From DAOOOU01 sp964435635 (GTDB lineage Bacteria > Bacillota_I > Bacilli_A > RF39 > UBA660), in assembly GCA_964435635.1 (NCBI GenBank), contig CAYSZU010000017.1, forward strand, positions 1-17,645: a stretch of DNA of 17,645 bases. Reading direction: 5' to 3'. Positions 7,207 to 13,939 of this stretch are shown one piece after another. Positions within the stretch are counted from its first letter, which is position 1; the number at the start of each line of letters is the position of its first letter. The notes under the pieces were generated by a model, which was not told the DNA's origin, made no database searches, and worked only from the letters and a program-made list of their open reading frames with translations. The position numbers were made by a program, and so were the translations under genes.

Positions 7207-7235
7207 TATTAGTAGGTGAAAAACCACCTCTAATA
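7207..7235. repeat. Imperfect inverted repeat next to the dif-like site
   Basis: TATTAG (7207-7212) pairs with CTAATA (7230-7235) and AGGTG (7214-7218) with CACCT (7225-7229). One T is bulged and the loop is AAAAAC. No T-run follows on either strand, so it is not a standard terminator. It is 23 bp from the dif-like site and about 70 bp downstream of the recombinase stop codon. Confidence 0.5.
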
Positions 7236-7258
7236 AGGAATAAAAATTAATACAATTA

Positions 7259-7286
7259 AGTTCGTATAATATATATTATGTTAACT
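7259..7286. other. dif: Candidate chromosomal dif site (Xer recombination site)
   Basis: The 28-bp site has left arm AGTTCGTATAA (7259-7269), core TATATA (7270-7275) and right arm TTATGTTAACT (7276-7286). Compared with the Bacillus subtilis dif as I remember it, the core is identical, the right arm matches at 10 of 11 positions and the left at 8 of 11. That is 24 of 28 overall. The two arms are imperfect inverted repeats of each other, as expected for binding two recombinase protomers. The site is 20 bp downstream of a complete Xer recombinase gene and lies where the dominant gene direction switches. Chromosome dimers would be resolved here by strand exchange at the core edges. Confidence 0.85.
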
Positions 7287-7306
7287 AGCAACTAAACAAA
7301 GAGTTT

Positions 7307-8200
7307 TTAGTCTTGATGATGGCTTCTAGGATGATGATCATAATCTTTTTTAATTTTATCATTTACTAAATGAGCATATATTTGGGTTGTTGAGATGTCT
7401 TCGTGCCCCAATAACTCCTGAATCACCCTTAAATCAGCGCCATGAGACAATAAATGAGTAGCAAATGAATGGCGCAAGATATGGGGGCTAATGTTTTTTT
7501 TAATCCCATGTTTTAAGCATTCTTTTTTAACGATTTTAAAAAAGCCTTGACGCGATATTTTTTGCCGATGATTATTAATAAAGACATAATTGCTTGGTAA
7601 TTTTTTAAGTAGTTGTAGACGATAGTCGTTTAAGTATTTTTCTAAATAATAAATAGCAGTATCGCCAAGCGGAATAATTCTTTCTTTACTCCCCTTGCCC
7701 ATAATCCGGATATAGTCATTTTCTAAATCTAGATTTACTAGTGTTAGATTAACTAATTCACTAACGCGCATTCCAGTAGCATAGATTAGCTCTAGCATGG
7801 CTTTATTTCGATAGTCATAGGCATTATTTAAATCAATATCTAATAAATTAGCTACTTCCTCTTCAGTTAAAAAAACAGGTAATTTCTGGGGTAATTTAGG
7901 GCTTTTAATATTTTCGGTTGGATCTTTACTAATTATTTTTTCCGCGGTTAAAAACCGGTAGAAGTTTCTAATTACAGTGATGAAATGGGCCATACTTCTT
8001 GGTTTGAGACTAGTTGATTCTTTAAGATATTTATTAATATCACTAGAAGAAGCTTTAGCAATTGGCTTTTGACAAAATAAATAGAAGTTTTTAAGTTCAT
8101 TTTGATATGAGTTATATGTATTTAAAGATAGTTTTCGTTCATATTTAATATAGTCTAAATATTTTATAATATCACTGTCTAGTTTATTATTTATTGTCAT
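7307..8200 (-). CDS. xerD: XerC/XerD-family tyrosine recombinase
   Basis: This site-specific recombinase is expected to resolve chromosome dimers at dif, driven by a DNA translocase. The 297-residue protein has the N-terminal SAM-like core-binding domain (about 8-95, YLDYIKYERKLSLNTYNSYQNELKNF). The catalytic domain follows with all active residues: R145 (ATGMRVSEL), K169 (MGKGSKERIIPL), H240 and R243 (SPHILRHSFATHLL), H266 (LLGHEDISTT) and the nucleophile Y275 (QIYAHL). The C terminus is unusually His-rich (YDHHPRSHHQD). ATG 8200 is preferred because GGTGA is 5 nt upstream; in-frame TTG/GTG codons at 8212/8209 overlap that site. Whether it is XerC- or XerD-like cannot be told here, nor whether a second recombinase exists. 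Its closeness to a dif-like site recalls one-recombinase systems such as XerS/difSL. Confidence 0.93.
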   Translation of the reverse strand: MTINNKLDSDIIKYLDYIKYERKLSLNTYNSYQNELKNFYLFCQKPIAKASSSDINKYLKESTSLKPRSMAHFITVIRNFYRFLTAEKIISKDPTENIKSPKLPQKLPVFLTEEEVANLLDIDLNNAYDYRNKAMLELIYATGMRVSELVNLTLVNLDLENDYIRIMGKGSKERIIPLGDTAIYYLEKYLNDYRLQLLKKLPSNYVFINNHRQKISRQGFFKIVKKECLKHGIKKNISPHILRHSFATHLLSHGADLRVIQELLGHEDISTTQIYAHLVNDKIKKDYDHHPRSHHQD

Positions 8201-8215
8201 TATTATCACCAATAT

Positions 8216-8273
8216 AATTATAGCATAAATTAATAATATTAACCTGCTAATAGATAGTTAGTATGCTATAATT
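8216..8273. promoter_or_regulatory. Divergent xerD/rarA promoters built on a 12-bp inverted repeat
   Basis: AATTATAGCATA (8216-8227) and TATGCTATAAT plus T (8262-8273) are perfect inverted copies separated by 34 bp. Each copy is itself an extended -10 element, TGC-TATAAT: one points left to xerD (-10 at 8222-8217) and one right to rarA (-10 at 8267-8272). No good -35 boxes are seen. The identical outward promoters imply matched expression, or a shared regulator bound to the repeat. Confidence 0.65.
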
Positions 8274-8291
8274 TAGATAGGAAGTGATCTT

Positions 8292-9488
8292 ATGGAATTA
8301 CTAGCAAATATTTTACGTCCGACTAAATTAACTGATATTATTGGTCAAGATCATTTAATTGGCCCTAATAAAGTTTTAACTAATTTAGTTAAAAATAAAA
8401 AAATGTTTTCACTTATATTATATGGTAAACCAGGAATTGGTAAAACTAGTATAGCTAACGCAATTGCCTGTGAATTAAAGAAACCATTTCGTTTTTTAGA
8501 TGCCACAATTAATAATAAAAAAGATTTTGATATTGTGGTTGAAGAAGCTAAAATGAATGGTGAAATGATTGTTATAATGGATGAAATTCATCGCTTAAAT
8601 AAAGACAAACAAGATTTATTATTGCCTTATATTGAAAGTGGTTTAATTGTTTTACTTGGCCTTACAACATCTAATCCCTATCATAAGATTAATCCCGCAA
8701 TTAGAAGTCGTTGTCAAATATTTGAATTAAAGGAATTAACAGTTGAGGCAATTGAAGGTGGTTTAATTAAAGCGAAAAAACTTTTGCCAGATATTAAAAC
8801 TACTAAAAAAACACTTAACTATATTGCTAATTTATCATCAGGCGATTTTCGGAGCGCTTTAAATATTTTAGAACTTGCTTATCACGCTAGTGACGAAAAA
8901 GAAGTAACAATTGATTTAGTTAAAGAAATAAATCATAAGCCAGTTTTCTTTCATGATAAAAATGGTGATGGTCATTATGATGTTTTAAGCGCCTTACAAA
9001 AATCAATTAGAGGAAGTGATATTAACGCTAGTCTTCACTATTTAGCCCGTTTAATTGAAGTTGGTGATCTAGATAGTATTTATCGTCGGCTTAGTGTTAT
9101 TGCTTATGAAGATATCGGTTTAGCTAATCCGGCCATTGGGCCTAAAGTCATGGCTGCTATTAGTGCTTGTGAGTTAGTTGGTCTACCAGAAGCTCGTATT
9201 CCCCTTGCCGTTTTAGTTAGCGAAATGGCTTTATCACCAAAAAGTAATAGCGCTTATCTTGCTTTAGAGGAGGCGTTTAATGATTTACATAAAGGCAATA
9301 TTGGCCCTGTTCCAAACCATCTAAAAAGTTCTAGTCAAACGTATAAATATCCTCATTTATTTAAGAATAATTATGTTTTACAACAATATTTACCAGATAA
9401 TATAAAAGATCATAATTATTATCATCCTGGAAATAATAAGTATGAAAATAATTTAAATGAACTAGATAGACAAAAAAAGATCAACTAA
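8292..9488 (+). CDS. rarA: Replication-associated recombination protein RarA (MgsA) AAA+ ATPase
   Basis: RarA is a clamp-loader-like AAA+ ATPase that acts at stalled replication forks and interacts with SSB. The 398-residue protein shows Walker A GKPGIGKTS (about 45-53), Walker B IVIMDEIHRL (about 94-103), sensor 1 LLGLTTSNPYHKI and an arginine-finger segment AIRSRCQIFELKEL. The RarA-specific C-terminal tetramerisation region follows (HYDVLSALQKSIRGSDINASLHYLARLIEVGDL, RRLSVIAYEDIGLANP, LPEARIPLAVLVSEMALSPKSNSAY, PVPNHLK). AGGAAGTGA precedes the ATG. It is divergent from the recombinase gene and convergent with the 6S-like RNA. Confidence 0.97.
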   Translation: MELLANILRPTKLTDIIGQDHLIGPNKVLTNLVKNKKMFSLILYGKPGIGKTSIANAIACELKKPFRFLDATINNKKDFDIVVEEAKMNGEMIVIMDEIHRLNKDKQDLLLPYIESGLIVLLGLTTSNPYHKINPAIRSRCQIFELKELTVEAIEGGLIKAKKLLPDIKTTKKTLNYIANLSSGDFRSALNILELAYHASDEKEVTIDLVKEINHKPVFFHDKNGDGHYDVLSALQKSIRGSDINASLHYLARLIEVGDLDSIYRRLSVIAYEDIGLANPAIGPKVMAAISACELVGLPEARIPLAVLVSEMALSPKSNSAYLALEEAFNDLHKGNIGPVPNHLKSSSQTYKYPHLFKNNYVLQQYLPDNIKDHNYYHPGNNKYENNLNELDRQKKIN

Positions 9489-9505
9489 AATTAGTTGGTC
9501 TTTTT
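9476..9505. terminator. Bidirectional terminator between rarA and the 6S-like RNA
   Basis: AAGATCAACTAA (9477-9488) pairs with TTAGTTGGTCTT (9491-9502) with one G-T pair and continues into T residues through 9505. It overlaps the last codons of rarA. On the - strand the stem is followed by seven T residues, so it can also catch readthrough from the structured RNA. Confidence 0.88.
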
Positions 9506-9520
9506 ATAATCTTAACAATT

Positions 9521-9698
9521 AAAAACCTAAGGAAAAGCAGACGTTTGATAAAATCTCGCTCGCACGAAGTGGGCATCACCTGAAACACATAAGGATCCTA
9601 ATACACTTAATGGATTAGTCTTCAACACAATGTTTCAATTAGATTCCCAATAAAATTACCAAATAGGTTTTACATAAAGCCTACCAATTCCTTAGGCA
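9521..9698 (-). ncRNA. ssrS: Candidate 6S RNA
   Basis: On the - strand a clear promoter is followed by a ~178-nt gene-less sequence that forms a long closed rod. The 5' CCUAAGGAA (9696-9688) pairs with the 3' UUCCUUAGG (9534-9526), immediately followed by five U residues. A 7-bp inner arm, UGAAACA with UGUUUCA, and a CUAAU/AUUAG apical stem close the middle, leaving internal loops. 6S RNA has this architecture (closing stem, central bubble, apical stem) and this length. It binds SigA-RNA polymerase by mimicking an open promoter. In Firmicutes its gene commonly lies next to rarA, as here, as far as I recall. It does not look like tmRNA, SRP RNA or RNase P RNA. That this is an RNA gene is well supported; the 6S label rests on shape, size and context. 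Confidence 0.75.
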
Positions 9699-9703
9699 CT
9701 TTT

Positions 9704-9732
9704 ATTATACCATATAAAGGGAAATACAACAA
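9704..9732 (-). promoter_or_regulatory. Promoter of the 6S-like RNA
   Basis: Read on the - strand, TTGTTG (9732-9727) and TATAAT (9709-9704) are 17 bp apart, and TGG directly before the -10 box makes it an extended -10. Transcription should start at about 9698-9697, one or two bases before the closing stem of the RNA. Confidence 0.8.
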
Positions 9733-9746
9733 GATTATAAAAATAA

Positions 9747-11963
9747 TTATAAGGGTTCAACAACCTCTTGTAAGACAGGTGGATTTGGTGGTGAAACAAC
9801 CGTTTGTGGTTCGGTAACCGGTTGGTTTGGTTGGGTAAATATCATTGTTTGCCCTTGAATTTCAACTGGCATTCCAGGAGAACTTTGATTAGCATTATCA
9901 AGTTCATTTGGACCAGCCATTAAAAACTGTGATATAGCTTTATCCGAAGGAGCTTCTAATTGGCCAAGAACTTCTTCTTTAACATGAACACTATTAATAA
10001 ACTTAGGGAGATCCTTATTTTCTTCAAGGCCAGGCATTGGTGGTAAATTAGTTATTATTTCATTATTACTAGAATCAAGTAAATTTGGTTTTTCAACAAT
10101 CGGCGCAACTAGAGGGGGCGTTGGAACAGAACTAGTGTTTGAAGTTAAAAAGCTACTACTAACTTGATTACTAACTCCGGGATTTGAAACAGTAGGATTA
10201 TTAATTCCATCTGGTCCTTTCCAACGATTATTAACATCACAGTTGCTACTATATGGCATTGGATTAGGTAATTCCATTTTGATGATCATCGGCAGCTTAA
10301 AAGCCGTTCCAAAGGCAACACAACTACCTGGTTGTAATGATTTTTGTTTTTCAACAACATCATCTGAGATATTTGGTAACATCTTTCTAATATAGTCAAT
10401 ATCACGGGGATGAGTCATTTTAAAGATTAAGAAGTTAGAACACTGCGAAATAACAGTATCTGATATATCAACTGGCCGTTGGCTAATAATATTTAATAGA
10501 ATACCATATTTACGTCCCTCTTTAGCTATTCGATCAAAAATATTATACCCGATTAAGAAAGTATCAGTGTCATTTTGGACATAACGATGGGCTTCTTCTA
10601 AAAAGACATGAAATGGCATACTTGCTCGTTGTTTTTTCTTTTTAACAAATTCAAATAACATTCGCGAAATAATCTTAACTGCTACTTTTGCTTGAACATC
10701 ATCAACGTCTTCCATATTAATATTAATTACTTGGGCTTTCTGACCCTTTTTAAGCACTAAATTAGCTACATAGTTCTCAGTTGAAATATAACTGTCATAT
10801 TCATATATTTTGGCAATAGAACTATTTAAAATGGCATTAATACGAACCTTAAGTAAAATGGCGTCGCCATATAATTGTTCATTATTTTGAAACCCTTCAC
10901 TAATTAAAGTAAATTCCATTCCGTTAGCAAAATCACGCATGGTATAAAAGGCATTAACTGGTTCTTTAGTCATTTCTAAGTTTTCATCAATATAACCTAA
11001 AATATAATTTGTAATTAAAACACTTTCACCAAAATTACCATTTGAATCTATTTCTAGACACTCACTAAAACTTCTCGTATAGCCAAGTCCTTGAATACTT
11101 GTATCGAAGTCAAATTCTGGGGTATGACATACTTCTAAAATCTTAAAAATTTCATTTTTCTTACTTGCGGTAATTTGATTGCTATATAAGATTGCCATTA
11201 AAGCTTTCGCAATTAAATGATTTTTATATTTAGCCGCTTCTTCATCACCTTTAGAAAAAATCTTAGTTAGTTTTAATGATCTTTCAATAATCGGTAATTG
11301 ACTATGCTTATCTGCTTGTAATAATAAAGTTAAGTCATCCATCCCAAGTAAATGAAAAGGTACTTGTAATAAAAAGTCGTCCTCCTCAGTTGGAACAGTT
11401 GTAATAAATTTATAACAATAATTTGAGTTAAATTCATGAAGTTTAGTAAAAGCTGTTTTATATTCACCATAGGCATCAAAAATAAAAATATTGGCATTAT
11501 AAGAAAATAAATTAAGATTACCAAAGATATTTTGAATAATTCTAGCAACCCCACAAGATTTACCACTACCACTATTACCAAAGATTGCCATATGATTAGA
11601 TAATAAATTATTTATATTAGCACAGATAGTATGATCTTTATAGATTGCACTTTGACCAATTTTAAAAGTTGTATCATTATAAGTACCAACCAATTCTTTT
11701 AATTCATCCTCATTAATAACTCTAATAGTTGATGATAAAACTGGTTTTCTTAGAATTCCACTTATATATTTGTTGTTAACAAATTCGCCTAAGAAGCGAA
11801 TAATTATCTCTTGATCATTTATTTCGGCTACTTCACCAAGAATTCTTTGCTCTGGAGCTTCAAAAACAACGTTAATATTCATTAAATCTGTTACTTGATT
11901 AGCCGTGACTATATTTTCTATATGAGCAATATTTTCCGTGATAAATAAAATTTTACCAAACAT
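9747..11963 (-). CDS. HerA/FtsK-superfamily ATPase (DUF87-type) with a disordered C-terminal tail
   Basis: The 738-residue protein has an N-terminal beta-barrel region of HAS-barrel type (about 1-110). A HerA-type motor follows: Walker A GNSGSGKS (about 129-136), the DxxGEY signature FIFDAYGEY (about 160-168), an acidic catalytic motif FLEEAHRY (about 455-462) and SQRPVDIS (about 495-502) with DTVISQC after it. The block NFLIFKMTHPRDIDYIRKMLPNIS and the ending LQPGSCVAFGTAFKLPMIIKMELP are typical of HerA ATPases. The last ~160 residues are rich in Pro, Asn, Gln and Ser and look disordered. HerA proteins are hexameric DNA pumps, usually paired with the NurA nuclease; no NurA is seen here. ATG 11963 is chosen because GAGGTG (11975-11970) lies 6 nt upstream. 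Confidence 0.85.
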   Translation of the reverse strand: MFGKILFITENIAHIENIVTANQVTDLMNINVVFEAPEQRILGEVAEINDQEIIIRFLGEFVNNKYISGILRKPVLSSTIRVINEDELKELVGTYNDTTFKIGQSAIYKDHTICANINNLLSNHMAIFGNSGSGKSCGVARIIQNIFGNLNLFSYNANIFIFDAYGEYKTAFTKLHEFNSNYCYKFITTVPTEEDDFLLQVPFHLLGMDDLTLLLQADKHSQLPIIERSLKLTKIFSKGDEEAAKYKNHLIAKALMAILYSNQITASKKNEIFKILEVCHTPEFDFDTSIQGLGYTRSFSECLEIDSNGNFGESVLITNYILGYIDENLEMTKEPVNAFYTMRDFANGMEFTLISEGFQNNEQLYGDAILLKVRINAILNSSIAKIYEYDSYISTENYVANLVLKKGQKAQVININMEDVDDVQAKVAVKIISRMLFEFVKKKKQRASMPFHVFLEEAHRYVQNDTDTFLIGYNIFDRIAKEGRKYGILLNIISQRPVDISDTVISQCSNFLIFKMTHPRDIDYIRKMLPNISDDVVEKQKSLQPGSCVAFGTAFKLPMIIKMELPNPMPYSSNCDVNNRWKGPDGINNPTVSNPGVSNQVSSSFLTSNTSSVPTPPLVAPIVEKPNLLDSSNNEIITNLPPMPGLEENKDLPKFINSVHVKEEVLGQLEAPSDKAISQFLMAGPNELDNANQSSPGMPVEIQGQTMIFTQPNQPVTEPQTVVSPPNPPVLQEVVEPL

Positions 11964-11992
11964 AACTAACACCTCTTTATTATTCTATTATT

Positions 11993-12001
11993 ATCATAGC
12001 A
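11993..12001 (-). promoter_or_regulatory. Extended -10 promoter of the HerA-like gene
   Basis: On the - strand, TGC (12001-11999) followed by TATGAT (11998-11993) resembles the TGC-TATAAT elements of the xerD and rarA promoters. A -35 box is not convincing, because its place is taken by a terminator hairpin. Confidence 0.5.
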
Positions 12002-12009
12002 TAATATTT

Positions 12010-12041
12010 AAAAAAAGCAAAAGAATTATAATTCTTTTGCT
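12010..12041 (-). terminator. Terminator pointing toward the HerA-like gene
   Basis: AGCAAAAGAATTA (12016-12028) and TAATTCTTTTGCT (12029-12041) form a perfect palindrome. On the - strand it is followed by seven T residues; on the + strand there is no T-run. It would end transcripts arriving from the right, such as readthrough from the gat operon, just before the HerA-like promoter. Confidence 0.8.
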
Positions 12042-12064
12042 CTTAAAATAACCAGTTGAAGCCG

Positions 12065-12093
12065 TTGCAATTATGATTAATTAATAGTATACT
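12065..12093 (+). promoter_or_regulatory. SigA promoter of the small membrane protein gene
   Basis: TTGCAA (12065-12070) and TATACT (12088-12093) are separated by 17 bp. Transcription should start around 12100, leaving a leader of about 29 nt with a good AAAGGAG site. Confidence 0.65.
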
Positions 12094-12128
12094 AATACTA
12101 TATTTAATAGTAGCAAAGGAGTCTTAAT

Positions 12129-12500
12129 TTGAAGAAGTTTAACGCCGATAAAGAACTAAGAAAACTAATCAAAAAAAATAATCCCAAAATTAAATTACTC
12201 TTTACCCTACTAGGTTTAGAAATAATTGCCTTAGCAGGTCTTGTTTATACTTTTTATCAAAAGAATGAAGAAAAAATATTAACGGCGGGGATCGTTGAAA
12301 CATTTACCCCGAAAGAGTCGAAATTAACAATTTATCTTAATGATCAAGAAGGATTAGATTATCCAAGCCGTGAAGCAGGTTATGTTTTTAACAAAATTAT
12401 TTGCCAAAATGGTAGTAAAGCAGTTTGGAATGAAGTAGAATGGCAAGTAGATTTTGACTTAGATGAACCAGATAATTGTCAGATATATTTTAGCAATTAA
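12129..12500 (+). CDS. Small single-pass membrane protein with an exposed C-terminal domain
   Basis: The 123-residue protein has a basic cytoplasmic start (MKKFNADKELRKLIKKNNPKIK), one transmembrane helix at about 22-43 (LLFTLLGLEIIALAGLVYTFY) and an outward domain of ~80 residues. That domain has two cysteines in the pattern C-Q-N-G-S-K-A-V-W, then W, then N-C-Q-I-Y-F. I recall similar C-x-N-G...W...W...NC-x-[IL]-x-F segments in surface proteins of related gut and environmental Firmicutes, where the cysteines could pair. The start is TTG 12129, supported by AAAGGAG about 8 nt upstream. Function is unknown. It is monocistronic and converges with gatB. Confidence 0.75.
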   Translation: MKKFNADKELRKLIKKNNPKIKLLFTLLGLEIIALAGLVYTFYQKNEEKILTAGIVETFTPKESKLTIYLNDQEGLDYPSREAGYVFNKIICQNGSKAVWNEVEWQVDFDLDEPDNCQIYFSN

Positions 12501-12502
12501 AA

Positions 12503-12532
12503 AACTCGTATTAATTAACGAGTTCTTTTTTT
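12503..12532. terminator. Bidirectional terminator between the membrane protein gene and gatB
   Basis: AACTCGT (12503-12509) pairs with ACGAGTT (12518-12524) around ATTAATTA. On the + strand it is followed by C and seven T. On the - strand CTCGT/ACGAG is followed by six T. The hairpin overlaps the last codons and stop of gatB. Confidence 0.88.
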
Positions 12533-13938
12533 AAGATTTCTTTGGTCATAGTTGGATTAGCTTTTCCTTTAGTTGCTTTCATAACTTGGCCGACAAAATA
12601 ATCAAAAAGATTATCTTTACCATTATTATATTGTTCAACTTGACCTTGATTATTAGCTAAGATTTCTTTAATAATATTAGTTAATTCTTTTTCATCAGAT
12701 AACTGAGCATTATCAGTTGAAATAAATTCTTTTGGTTCTTTGTTTTCGGTTAAAGCCTTAAAGAAGATCTCTTTTGCTTGTTTTGATGATATAATCCCCT
12801 GCTCCATTGCTTTAATTATTTGGTTTAGTAATTCTGGTTGTAAATAAAATTCCGGTAAATTGATTTCAAATTTATTAATATAAGCAAGGATTTGTCCGGT
12901 TAACCAATTGGCTGCTATTTTTGCATTTATACCAAGTGCTAGACAAGCTTCAAAGTAATTAGCATAATCTATTTCTTTAACAATAATTGTCGCATCATAA
13001 TCACTTAAATTATATTGCTTAAGATATAAAGCTTTTCTTGCTTCAGCCAGCATTGGAATTTCACTTCTAATTTCATCTTGCCATTCTTTAGAAATTGGAT
13101 AAGGCGGTAAATTAGGCTCGATAAAATACTTATAGTCAGTGGCATCAACTTTTGAACGCATTGCGATTGTTTGATTTGATTCTTCATCAAATCTTCTCGT
13201 TTCTTGAATGATTTCATGGCCTTTATCTGCTAACATTAGTTTAGTTTGGCGTTCTATTTCATAGTTAATCGTCGCAAAAACATTACTAAAAGAATTAATA
13301 TTTTTAACTTCAACTTTTGTTCCCAAGACCGTTGAATCTTCCGGCATAATTGAAACGTTAACATCACACCGGATCTGCCCTTTTTTAGTATCGGCTTCCG
13401 AAATATCACAATATTTATAAATTCGGCGCATTTGTTCTAAAAAAGCAACAGCTTCATCAGCTGAGTGCAAGCAAGGCTCAGTAACAACTTCTAACAAGGG
13501 CACACCGCTGCGATTATAATCAATTAAGGTTGAATCATAGTAGTGATCAAGTGAGGCGGCATCTTCTTCTAAATGAATATCATGAATCGCAACATTAATT
13601 AATTTACCATTACACTCTAACTCGAGGTTACCGTTAATGCCAACTGGTTGATGACCTTGGGTAATTTGATAACCTTTTGGTAAATCAGGATAGTAGTAGT
13701 TTTTTCGATCAAAAATCATTACATCAGGAATCTGACAATTTAATATCATTGCCATCTTAACAGCTTTTTTAATGCATTCCTTATTAACTACTGGTAAAGT
13801 TCCTGGGAAACCCATATCAACAGGGCGAACATTAATGTTCGGGGTTGTATTATACTCATTTCTAGCCCGGGAAAAGACTTTAGCATTAGATTTAATTTCA
13901 CAGTGCATTTCTAGGCCAATGACAGCTTTATAATTCAT
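12511..13938 (-). CDS. gatB: Asp/Glu-tRNA(Asn/Gln) amidotransferase subunit B
   Basis: GatB binds the mischarged tRNA and, using ATP, activates its Asp or Glu side chain before amidation. The 475-residue length is normal. Visible signatures are VIGLEMHCEIKSNAKVFS, VDMGFPGTLPVVNKE, FDRKNYYYPDLPKGYQITQ, IHLEEDAASL, DYNRSGVPLLEVVTEP, DTKKGQIRCDVNVSI and the EVKNINSFSNV block. The YqeY-like helical tail ends with DYFVGQVMKATKGKANP. The frame is open upstream, but ATG 13938 fits the family N terminus (MNYKAVIGLE), lies 1 nt after the gatA stop and has GGTG 6 nt before it. It is the last gene of the chimera-gatC-gatA-gatB operon. Confidence 0.97.
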   Translation of the reverse strand: MNYKAVIGLEMHCEIKSNAKVFSRARNEYNTTPNINVRPVDMGFPGTLPVVNKECIKKAVKMAMILNCQIPDVMIFDRKNYYYPDLPKGYQITQGHQPVGINGNLELECNGKLINVAIHDIHLEEDAASLDHYYDSTLIDYNRSGVPLLEVVTEPCLHSADEAVAFLEQMRRIYKYCDISEADTKKGQIRCDVNVSIMPEDSTVLGTKVEVKNINSFSNVFATINYEIERQTKLMLADKGHEIIQETRRFDEESNQTIAMRSKVDATDYKYFIEPNLPPYPISKEWQDEIRSEIPMLAEARKALYLKQYNLSDYDATIIVKEIDYANYFEACLALGINAKIAANWLTGQILAYINKFEINLPEFYLQPELLNQIIKAMEQGIISSKQAKEIFFKALTENKEPKEFISTDNAQLSDEKELTNIIKEILANNQGQVEQYNNGKDNLFDYFVGQVMKATKGKANPTMTKEILKKELVN

Positions 13939-13939
13939 T

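Larger units (their letters stand above)
6968..7306. other. AT-rich intergenic region with hairpins and a dif-like site
   Basis: This 339-bp stretch has no credible gene. In order it holds: a hairpin with 9-bp arms (6977-6985 with 7009-7017) and a 23-nt loop in the 3' region of the HTH transcript; the HTH terminator (7033-7059); a tract of about 90 bp that is almost pure A/T (7093-7182); an 11-bp imperfect hairpin (7207-7235) with no T-run on either side; and the dif-like site (7259-7286). The only open frames are very short and lack binding sites. Confidence 0.8.

Noticed and set aside
9521..9698. The structured RNA as tmRNA, RNase P RNA or SRP RNA.
   Set aside because: It is too short for tmRNA or RNase P, lacks a tRNA-like end or resume tag, and lacks the conserved SRP apical loop; a single closed rod fits 6S better.
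11330..11581. A hydrophobic 83-residue - strand frame inside the HerA-like gene.
   Set aside because: It is an alternative frame of the ATPase coding sequence with biased composition and no start signals.
13005..13217. A 70-residue - strand frame inside gatB.
   Set aside because: Out-of-frame shadow of gatB without a ribosome binding site.
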